A DNA stretch of 64,000 bases, from positions 4,514,001 through 4,578,000 of the forward strand of contig JALJCS010000007.1 in NCBI GenBank assembly GCA_023055355.1, in the 5' to 3' direction. Shown here one piece after another: positions 52,061-61,700 of this stretch (its first letter is position 1; every line of letters begins with the position of its first letter). The position numbers and the translations under genes are program-made. This stretch comes from Agelaius tricolor (Eukaryota; Chordata; Aves; Passeriformes; Icteridae). The notes under the pieces were generated by a model. That model saw only the letters and a program-made list of their open reading frames with translations, was not told the DNA's origin and did not search any database.

Positions 52061-52138
52061 TTATGGCACAGGCACATGGTGAATTATGGGTGAGTTAAAT
52101 TATGGCACAGGCACATGGTGAATTATGGGTGAGTTAAA
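52061..52138 (+). repeat. 39-bp tandem duplication
   Basis: Two essentially identical copies (52061-52099, 52100-52138) starting TTATGGCACAGGCACATGG, in intergenic DNA between BACE2 and FAM3B. The near-identity suggests a recent event. Confidence 0.95.
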
Positions 52139-53913
52139 TAACTGCTTTTCCACACTGCTGCCCCTGTTGTCTTTGGTAAAATTAGACACTAGTTGCACAT
52201 TTTATGTAGGAGGTCTATTTTCTTAGTTATTCTGAGCTCTACAAGCAAAGATTTAGTCCAATGATCTCTCCCTGCCTTGCTAACTCTGCTTTCCTTTTAA
52301 ATCATTAAATTCTTTGAACTTGTCCTGGCAGGATTGAAAATCCACTGCTGGCCATTTGTGGGCAAGCAGAAAACACAAATGAAATTCTTACAAGGGCTGG
52401 AATGACACTTCTGCTCATTTGCTAGCCAAGTGAGATGGTGAGATGGTGGATGCAGAAAATCTCTCTGTTGGTGCCATGGTTCAAAGGGCAAGCAGGAACT
52501 TGCTGGTGTAGTTTTAACTGGGTTAGACCATAAACTTTCACTGCTGACTGGGTTTTGTGGTGATAAGACAAGAGTAAGACCTTGTAGATGCATTCAGCTG
52601 CTCCATTCAGTGTAATTTGTTTCCTGAGTAGATTTCCCATCCTGCTTATCACCAAAGGGCCTTACAGCCTCACAGGAATTGAGAGTGCAGATTAATATTT
52701 TGTAAGTTTTTCTCTAAACTTTCAAATTACAGAATGAATGTCTGCAGGATGAAATCAGAAATGATTCTTCAGAAGGATTTTGCACCCCACATCTTTGATT
52801 AATCACTAAAGAAAGAAGTGTAGCTTGGTTTTTTTTGCAGATACAAAAGAGATACCTGAAGTTAAACATTTTAGAGTTTCCTCTTCCTTAGGCACCTAAA
52901 ATCCCCTCAGTCACTGGATCCCTGGGATTTGGCAGGCCAGCAAACCAGGATTTGGAGCAAATGCCTGGGTGTAGTTCCATGTAGTTTAGGCAGCAATGAA
53001 GAGGAACCCTTTTTTGTGGGTAAAAGCAGGCAAAATTTCATTTTTTCCTATAGACACTGATGGCCAGTGAAGTGGGTTTTTCACTGTATTGAGGTGGTGA
53101 CAAAGTTCCTAAGGGCTTAAATTTTTTCCCTATGGAATCTGTGACCCACCACTACTCATAAAATAAATTTATTTCAAAATTAAATTATCCCAACTCCTAG
53201 TTAATATTCCTTGGTTTAATAAAACTATATTAATTTTTCATTTGGTTACCATACAGTGTTTTGGGGTTAGAGCTGGATTATTGTTACTTTGAGGGCTAGA
53301 AGTGCAGTCTTCAACAGTTTCAATCATTTATTAACAGAGGCATCATTTTCTGAGTTGCCAGCTTGCAGGTTAACACTTCCTGCAGAAGTAACTGCATATT
53401 TTAATAAGCATGTCAACCTAATATTGTCCTTAACTTCCTCTTGCCATCTCATAACTCTTTTTACTTTCTGTCCAATGCTTCTCATTGCTTAAGTTTATAT
53501 GTCCCATGTTGCCTCTAATTATTCACACACCCAGGTTTTGTGGGATGTTGCTTTTTCATTTGCAAGCTCCAGTACACTTGAAAATAACCTGCAGCAATTA
53601 CTCCCTTAGGTTTTACCTGCAATTTCCAGGGTATTATAATATACCACTCGCAGACAAGGACAAGGAACACCTCTCCTCCAGGGACTGCAAACATTTACAG
53701 CTCTCAGCAGTGCCCTGGGAGGAATGCAAAAGCCTCACTCTGGCTGCAGTTCTTCCGTGAGCCCTCCTGCAGGATTTTATTCATTTGTTTGCTGAGCTAA
53801 ACATAATTCCTGTGCATCATTAGAGGCAGAGGGAACAAAAGAGCTTAGTGGAAACTAAATCTGAGAGATTTTAAGGGCAACTGCAGAATCACTGAGTAGT
53901 TTGAGTGGTTTTC

Positions 53914-54460
53914 TGTGGAAACCCAGTGCTCAGGGGAGCACTTACTTTGACCCTCATTCATGGAGAAAGTTTCCCAGACTTCAAGATAGACCAGAATCCA
54001 CAAAAGTGTGAAATAGATTATAGAGAGCAGTGTAGGTGCATCACTTGGTGAGAAATTGAGGTTTTGGGGTTTTTAGTATGTTGTGGATGGCAGCAAGATG
54101 GAGGGCACAGGGTGTTGTCCTGGGTTTCTTCTTCATGCTTCCCCTTCCTTCTTCTCCATGGGTTTGGGTGGCATTTTGTAATTAGGCAGAAAAGTCCCCA
54201 TTGCAGCTCTTTGGGATCAGTTATTGGGTTAAAAGGGAAAATAATCCAGGTGTCAGTTCTTCATTGGATAGTTCAGTCTTAAAAGACCTTGTAACAAGAG
54301 ATTGTTGCCATTTTGTGCCTTCTAATGAAAAGCTGCAGAACTCACAGCAGTGAGACTGTTTTACTGATAAGAAATAATAAACACCTGAGTCTGAACATGA
54401 AACACCATCTCAAGTGCCTTCAGTCCAGACCCAGAGAAACCCACAACTGGCACCCCCACA
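53914..54460 (+). mobile_element. LTR family A, copy 3 (solo LTR)
   Basis: 547 bp, the reverse-complement match to copies 1 and 2. It begins TGTGGAAACCC and ends CACCCCCACA, with AATAAA at 54376-54381. Flanks GTTTTC and GTTCTC form a 6-bp duplication with one mismatch. Intergenic. Confidence 0.87.
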
Positions 54461-54679
54461 GTTCTCTAAATGAAAATTAGTGACCCAGCTACCCCAGCAG
54501 GAAGGAAACCCCCAGGTGATGGTGCACAACACCTGGTACACAAGAAAAGATGAGCCAAGGGTGGGCTGGAGCTTGTGTCATCCCAGAGCTGTGACAAGGG
54601 GTGGAAAAAGGAAGAGGGGTCTCCAATGCAAAAGCCCTGGGTTGGGTTCAACAGACTCAAAAAAAATAACTGGTTCACC

Positions 54680-54862
54680 TAGAGAATGGATCCAAACTCA
54701 AAGAGAGTAGGTTTAGGTTGGATATTAGGAAGAAATTCTTCCCTGTGAGGGTGGTGGGGCGCTGCCCCATCCCTGGAAGTGTCCAAAGCCTGAGTAACCC
54801 TGATATAGGGGGATGTTCCCTGGCCATGGAAGTGGGGCTGGGAGCAGATGATCTGCAAGGAC
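54680..54862 (+). mobile_element. CR1 LINE fragment abutting the homopurine tract
   Basis: Sense CR1: GTTGGATATTAGGAAGAAAT, CTGCCCCATCCCTGGAAGTG. It runs into the G/A-rich array, which may have grown from its purine-rich edge. Confidence 0.8.
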
Positions 54863-54925
54863 CCACAGCACAGAAGGGGAAGGGGAAGGAGAAGGGGAAG
54901 GGGAAGGAGAAGGGGAAGAAACAAT

Positions 54926-55583
54926 AAGGAAGGGAGAAAGAGAGAGAGAAAGAGAGAAAGGAGAGAAAGAAAGAAAGAGAAAAGAGAGAGAGAAAGAGGG
55001 AAAGGAGAGAAAGAAAGAGAAAAGAGAGAGAGAAAGAGGGAAAGGAGAGAAAGAAAGAGAAAAGAGAGAGAGAAAGAGGGAAAGGAGAGAAAGAAAGAGA
55101 AAAGAGAGAGAGAAAGAGGGAAAGGAGAGAAAGAAAGAGAAAAGAGAGAGAGAAAGAGGGAAAGGAGAGAAAGAAAGAGAAAAGAGAGAGAGAAAGAGGG
55201 AAAGGAGAGAAAGAAAGAGAAAAGAGAGAGAGAAAGAGGGAAAGGAGAGAAAGAAAGAGAAAAGAGAGAGAGAAAGAGGGAAAGGAGAGAAAGAAAGAAA
55301 GAGAAAAGAGAGAGAGAAAGAGGGAAAGGAGAGAAAGAAAGAAAGAGAAAAGAGAGAGAGAAAGAGGGAAAGGAGAGAAAGAAAGAGAAAAGAGAGAGAA
55401 AGAGGGAAAGGAGAGAAAGAAAGAGAAAAGAGAGAGAAAGAGGGAAAGGAAAAGGAAAAGGGAGAGGAGAAAAGAAAAGAAAAGAAAAGAAAAGAAAAGA
55501 AAAGAAAAGAAAAGAAAAGAAAAGAAAAGAAAAGAAAAGAAAAGAAAAGAAAAGAAAAAGAAAAGAAAAAGAAAAGAAGGAAA
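54926..55583 (+). repeat. 658-nt uninterrupted homopurine tract: 40-bp minisatellite plus (AAAAG)n
   Basis: No C or T between the T at 54925 and the T at 55584. From 54981 to 55260 there are seven identical tandem 40-bp units of A/G only (seen as repeating text blocks). They are followed by two 44-bp variants (one extra GAAA), another 40-bp unit, a 38-bp unit and a decayed last unit to about 55465. A (AAAAG)n run of roughly 20 units covers about 55470-55575. The tract follows a CR1 fragment and a G/A-rich lead-in at 54876-54917. Confidence 0.97.
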
Positions 55584-55594
55584 TAAGTGGGATA

Positions 55595-55738
55595 TGTGCT
55601 CTCCTGTCCCGCGGGCCAGCTGGTGTTTCACGGGGCGGTGCGGCGCTCCCCTTCCCGCTGTCTTCCCGGTGCTGGCAGGGGAGGCTGCGAGAGGGACGAG
55701 GAGGAGAAGGAGGAGGAGGAGGAGGAGGAAGAGGAATA
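55595..55738 (+). promoter_or_regulatory. FAM3B: Putative FAM3B promoter and 5' UTR
   Basis: Short CpG-rich island between the homopurine tract and the FAM3B ATG. It contains a GC box (GGGGCGG at 55632-55638) and many CpGs from about 55609 to 55685, then a (GGA)n run at about 55696-55735 touching the start codon. No TATA box was recognised. The transcription start cannot be fixed from sequence. Confidence 0.55.
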
Positions 55739-55757
55739 ATGAAGCTGACCCGGCACT
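55739..55757 (+). CDS. FAM3B: FAM3B exon 1 coding part (19 nt)
   Basis: ATG followed by five more codons (MKLTRH) and one base, then a GTGAGT donor. That single base plus the two bases opening exon 2 give Phe7, and the joined N-terminus aligns ungapped with the human protein, whose first coding exon is similarly tiny. It sits at the end of a CpG-rich, GC-box-bearing segment, as a first exon should. No RNA evidence was available. Confidence 0.8.
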
Positions 55758-58700
55758 GTGAGTATGATGCACCCCGGAGCCGCTCCGGGCGGGATGAAAC
55801 CCCCATAGCCAAGGGAAGGGGCGAGAGCGCTGATGCCAGCTCAAAACCCAGCTCTTAGTCTGGAATAAGTCATGCTCGAGTCTTAAATATATCCTCTTTT
55901 TTTTAGGTTTTTTTTTTTTTTTTTTTCCTCTGTTCGAGCCCAGCTGCGTGCAGATGGGTGTGTATTAGCGAGGTGTGGCTGCGTGGGGGTTTGGAATCAG
56001 CTAAATACAGAATAACCCAGAATACTGAGCTTACATTCAGTGATTTAGTCGTTGCCAAGAGGCACCTGAGGGTCAAGGGAAATTGGGAGTTGCTGAAAGG
56101 TGGAAATGCTGACAGAGGACCCGCAGGAAGGGCAGGAAGCTCTCTCCAGGGAGAGGATATATTGGGATAGGGAGATATTAGGAGAGGAGATATTAGGATT
56201 TTTTTGGGAAGGGTTTTTCACCCAGAGGGTGGTTGGGCACTGAACAGCTCCCCATGGAAGAGAGGAGCACTGAAGGGTTTGAACAACACTGTCAGGCACG
56301 GGGTGGGATAGTTGGGATGTCCTGTACTGAGCCAGGAGTTGGACTGGGTGATCCTTGTGGGTTCCTTCAAACTCGGGATATTCTGTGATTCTGTCATCTT
56401 TTCCTTCTGCTCTGCTGTTGTACATGTCCTGCCACACCTCCATCCTGACTGTCCTTCCTCCTGGCTTCTCTCTGCCACCTCCTCTGCCTGGCACCGTGAG
56501 TATTGTGAGTGTCCCTGCCTCATGACAGTGACAAGATGCAACTCTCAGGGAGCTCCTCCGTGGCAGAAATGGAGTGAGGAAGGCACAGCAACACCTCTGC
56601 AGCTCAGTGTCCCCATGTTGCTCCTCGGTGCTGAGCAACCACTGCCTCCAATATCAACAAAAGTACAATCTGACTGTCCTGCATGTAGGCTGCACTTTGT
56701 GTTTTATTGTGCTTTAGGGTGCTCTTGATTATCTTAACTTTGTCTGAGCTTATGGCTTTGCTGTTAACTCTGTAGAAGTTTGCACAGTGGAGAAACCCAA
56801 AAATGAATGTATGTGTGCAGGATAAATAACCTCAGTAAACCTAAGAGAGCCAGCTGGACCCAGCAGTTTGGGTCAGTGAGGTCTCTTGGTGCCTTCTGAG
56901 TCCCAGAAAGCAAAACCAAAAGTTGGTTGGCAGTGAAAATATTCTGTGAGTTTTGAGAACCAGGTACAAACTATGCAGGAGAGTTGGGAAATGTAATCCT
57001 TGAGCCTTAAAAGGCATATTTCAAAAAATGCTTAAGAAGCTTGTGTTCTAAATGAAATACATAATATATTCTAGGTTCACAGAACTATTCAGGTTGGGAA
57101 AAACCTCCAAGATCATCAAGTCCAGCCTTTGATCACCACTCTGTGAAATAAAGAGTAGCACTGAGTGCCACATCCAGTTGCTTCTTTCACTCCTCCAGGG
57201 CTGGGCACTGCAAAGCTCCCTGGGCAGCCCCTGCCAAGGCCTGAGCTCCCTTGCCATGGGCAAATTGCTGCTGCTGTCCAAGCTGAGCCTGCCCTGGCCC
57301 AGCCTGAGGCCGTTCCCTCTGCTCCTGTCCCTGTGCCCTGGGAGCAGAGCCCGACCCCCCCGGCTGTGCCCTCCTGGCAGGGACTTGTGCAGAGCCACAA
57401 GGGCCCCTGAGCCTCCTTTGCTCCAGCCCCAGCCCCTGCCCAGCTCCCTCAGCCCCTCCTGGGCCTCCAGCCCCTGCCCAGCTCCATTCTGGCACACTCC
57501 AGCCCCTCAATGCCTTTATTGTAGTGAGGAGCCCACAACTGGACACAGGACTCGAGGTGTGGCCTCACCAGTGCTCAATACAGGCAGGTCCTGCTCCTGT
57601 GGCCACCCTGTTCCTGATCCAAGCCTCAGCCCATCGATCCAGCCTGTCCAGACCCCTCTGCAGAGCCTTCCACACTCCCACCCAACCTCTGTTGTCTGCA
57701 AACCGAGTGTGCAGTTGATCCCTCGATCCCCTCACCCAGATCATCAATGAAGACATTGAACCTGAGCAGCCCCAGGATTGATCCTGGGGGACACCACTCA
57801 TGACTGGGTGTGGCACCATCCCCCAACACCCCCTGAGCAGACAATTCTTAACCCAGGCAAGATGCCCCTGTCCAGGCCTGGGCTGCAGCTTTTCCAGGAG
57901 ATGTGTGGGAGATGGGGTCAAAGGCTTTGCTGAAGTCCAGGCACACAACATCCACAGCCTTCCCCACATCCCCCAGCGGGGTCAGAAAAGGAGATCAGGC
58001 TGGTCAGGCAGGACCTGCCTTTCCTAAACCCTTGCTGGTCCCTTGGTTATCATGTTTGTACCATGTGATCACACTCAGGATAATCTGCTCCATGATTTTC
58101 CCAGCCACCAGGGAACAGCATCAGGCATGACAGCAGTTAGACTTTGTACTTCCTCTTCTACTTAGATAAAATGCTGCACTGTTGAGACTCTTTTGCAACA
58201 GAGTTGCTCCATAATAATGATGAAAAATAGTGCAAATACATTGTAAAGGTAAACCTGCCAAGCTAACTGTGGAATGAGCAAAACAAAACCTGACTGGTGC
58301 TCTCACACATCTTTGCAATGCACCACGCCCCATCCTGTCCTCAAAAATAGTCACTGAAATCTCTCAATAAAATTGTCATTTTCACTTCATTCTTCCAGGG
58401 TTTTGTCTTTGAAACTTGTGACTTGGCCTCCTTTATGAATTAAATATATTTTGTGTATAAATCTGGTAAATATTTTTAATATTGAAAAAGAACTAAGGTT
58501 GGTGTCATTCTGCTTGGTTCCAGCAGCTTCCTGGTTTGTGCATGTGGACTCTGTCAGTGTTTGTGTTCACATCACTGCACAAATGAAGTGTCAGAGTAAT
58601 TTCAGTATTATTTTAGTGTGGGTTTGCACCACTGCTCGTGGTGGAGTGAGAGATTTCTCATGAGTAATACATAGGGAAATTTATAATAGCTGAAGATCCA

Positions 58701-61700
58701 TTACATTACTTTCTCAAACTTAATCCTTTGATGAAAACACAGCAAGTTTTCACAATATTTTCCCTGCAGTCACACAAATGTTTCTGCAATGTTTCATTGG
58801 GCTTTTTATTTTTAAAGCTGGGAGAACGCAGGAATAACCACGTGGAGAAATACAAAGAGGGAGTAGCTAGAGAGGAAAAAATCAGTCTTTATGGTGGATT
58901 ATCAACAGAACCTGTGTGAATAAATTCTGCTCTTATGGAAAATAAAAATCAAAGTTCCTTCTGGCATGAATAACCAGAGTAACAGAATTTTTTAGAATTT
59001 GGATGCAGACCAATTGGGCAGAATTCACAGGAGTGGCAGAACTTGCAAAACAGGACTTGAGGAGGACAAGTGAAAAATCTGGCCTTATTCTAGAGAAAGG
59101 GTAGGGCAGAAATCTTAATGTTTATAAAAGGCAGTTCAAAGAAGGAAAGGAGAGAATTTTCTTATGAGTGTAAACAGTTATAAGGAAGGTTCAGACTGGA
59201 TAATACAAGATATTTTCTAGAGAGATGGAAAAGTAAACATACTGCATAGTTTTGGAAATTGGTCCTGTTGAACTCAGTTTTCAGGACTACAAAATGAATA
59301 ATTTTCTCTTTTTCCACTTTAACAAACCCTTGTTTTCAAGGATGGTTCTTTGCAGAGCAGGAAGTGACTCATACCTCTAAAACAACCTATTCCACTACTG
59401 CAGTGTGACATTTCCTAGTTCAGCATCATAAATTAGGTGGTGTGTTTCATCAGGAAAGCCATCAGCACTTCTGGTGTTGAGGAAAAGCAGATATTCAATA
59501 GGAGGAGGAAGCCTTTCACAACAAGGGTGCTAAAACACTGGCACAGGTTATCCAGGGTGGTTGTGGCTGCCCCATCCCTGGAAATACCCAAGGGCAGGCT
59601 GGACAGGGCTCTGAGCAGCCTGATGCAGCTGAAGATTTCCCTGCTCATTGAAAGAAGGGCAAATTAGATTAATCAATCAGATTGAGGGTCCCTTCCAACC
59701 CAGATTATTCTGTGATTCTCATTCTGTAAATGCAGTGAGAGCTCATTGTGTGAAAGGGATTGTTTGGGCTATGCTGTTTTTACCCAGCCTGTTAAAAACG
59801 TGGGTGTAGGGAATTCCCTGCTTGGTCAATATTTAAAACCATTCCTGGAGTGTTTGCATGTCTCAAAAAATCAATAGTAACTGCAAAACACCTCTGTAGT
59901 AGTAGCACTTACTTTTCAGAGTCAAAATCCTACTAGGATTGAGTTAAACTTTACTTCTTTGAGGTATTATGGATGTGGATTGAAGAGAGTGATTGGGGGA
60001 ATTTTCTGCTTGAAGATCAAGTTTTAGAAACAAAAGGGGTTGTCCTTGGAGACAGGAATGCACCAAATAATCTATTGCCACATCTCTGAAGGCTCTGGTT
60101 AGCACAGTGAATCAAACAAAAACCAGCCAGTTTGGGTAGCAGTGCCAGAAAAAATAACAAGATTTTTTTGTGTTGCTATGAAAACATTTTTATGGTTTTT
60201 GTTGGGTGGGTTTTTATCCTTTTTATTTTCCCCTTCACAGTTGTTCTGAGATTATTTGGATTCTTGTTGACATCCTTGGCTGCTTGGTATTTGGGATACT
60301 TTGTTGCTGCTCATGTACCCCAAAATACAGTATCTATTGCTGCACTTCAAGAGGTTGGAAAGAAACCAGTGTTGAGGGGTATGTAGTATTTATTTCCTTT
60401 TTTTTTTCTTTCTTATACTGTATCTGATATTGTGTATTTATGTGCTAAATAATAAATGGCTTGTTAGCTAAGAAATCATTTGGTATGTGCTACTATAAGA
60501 ATGAAGTTGACTGTAAAGTTAATTAAAGCAAAGTTAAACCTTTTCTTAGACACTGTTTCTGAAGAAACACAATGTCAGCCTATTTTTGCAAATGTACAAA
60601 GGTAATTATTTGAACACTGATGTAAGAACAACTAATTTATTTGTGGCCAAAAGAGTGTAAAGCTCCAGCTTTATTTCTACTGCATGTAATTTATATTTAT
60701 GATAAACAGCTGAACCACTAACTAAACTGTGTGAGTAAATTCTCATTATTTTGTAGCTCTACTCTGACCAGGTGGTTTACTGTGTATATTTTTGTCATTC
60801 TATGACTAAGTTATTATGTGAAAAAAGGGCTTAAAATAAGAATGATAACTATTCACTTCAAACTGTTGGTAGGAAACCTTCCTCCTGGTAGCCCTTGTTT
60901 CCTGTTATGTGGAATAGCAGATAATAATTACCTTATTTCAATTATACCTATTTGGAAATCAGTGATAACTTCCAGCCCAAACCAACCTGTGATAAAGTTG
61001 CCACAATCCCAGGATTCTGTGTTCAGATGTTTGAGTTCAGCACGTTGACTTTAGAGGGTTCTTCCCATGTAGAAATTGTTCATGCAGCGTCCAATAAAAC
61101 ATTTTTTCACCTTTGTTGTTGCAGCCCCAGCCCCCAAAAGGCAGAAGTGTGACCTCTGGGCCCCCTGCCCTCCTGGGAGCTTCGCCTATCGCATCCTCAG
61201 TGGTGGTGGCAAACAGAGGAGGCCTAAAATTTGTTTTGAGGATGAGGAGTGAGTACCATTCTAACTTTACACCTAAGCCAGTGCTTTGTACTGTGAGCAA
61301 AGGTGTTTGGGTTTGGCTCAGTAGCAGCAACTGAGCTCCTACCAGGGGCTCCATTCTGGTGGAAAACTTCAGAATTTATCTGACAGTATTTAACTCTTCT
61401 TCTTCTGTCTTTTTTTTTTTTTAACCTAATCTCCAGTGATTTTCTTTGCTCTTCTACATAAGCTGCAGACAATTGTTAGTTTTCAGCAGGATTTTTAATT
61501 TTCATGGTGCAGGATAGCAGATTTACAGAATGCTGGCTGCTCAGCACCTTCTGAAAGTCAGATTCTTTCACAGCTCTTCAAACTGGACAGGTGAAATAAC
61601 TTCATAACCTTCAAAACCAGTGACCTTTGCTGGAGATATAATCCACAGAGAGTACAGTCACAAAAACGCCTCATCTTGTTTGTTTTGGGTTTTTTTCCTC

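Larger units (their letters stand above)
44561..54679. other. BACE2-FAM3B intergenic region
   Basis: About 10 kb with no convincing gene. It holds LTR-B copy 3, LTR-A copy 3, a CR1 tail, the 39-bp tandem duplication, and homopolymer runs. 49050-49800 is more GC-rich than its surroundings but I cannot name it. Confidence 0.75.
55758..60240 (+). other. FAM3B: FAM3B intron 1
   Basis: 4.5 kb. Begins in the CpG-rich island, then a T-run (about 55902-55926), and three CR1 fragments. 58140-59430 shows nothing nameable. Confidence 0.75.

Noticed and set aside
44561..54679. Possible extra gene between BACE2 and FAM3B
   Set aside because: No spliced conserved frames were found, and the placental gene known between them in primates (PLAC4) is not expected in birds. 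The open frames are short.
54675..55858. Long open frames (about 340-390 codons) on both strands, rich in Arg/Lys/Glu or Phe/Ser/Leu
   Set aside because: They are translations of the A/G-only tandem array; any frame without T on the + strand lacks stops. No domain or codon signal.
57178..57750. 190-codon plus-strand open frame rich in Pro/Leu/Ser
   Set aside because: It is the antisense reading of the CR1 fragment at 57065-58135; the real coding remnant is on the other strand.
60132..60386. Open frame starting in intron and running through FAM3B exon 2
   Set aside because: The part before 60241 lacks similarity to FAM3B and is followed by a good acceptor; the real start is better explained by the exon at 55739.
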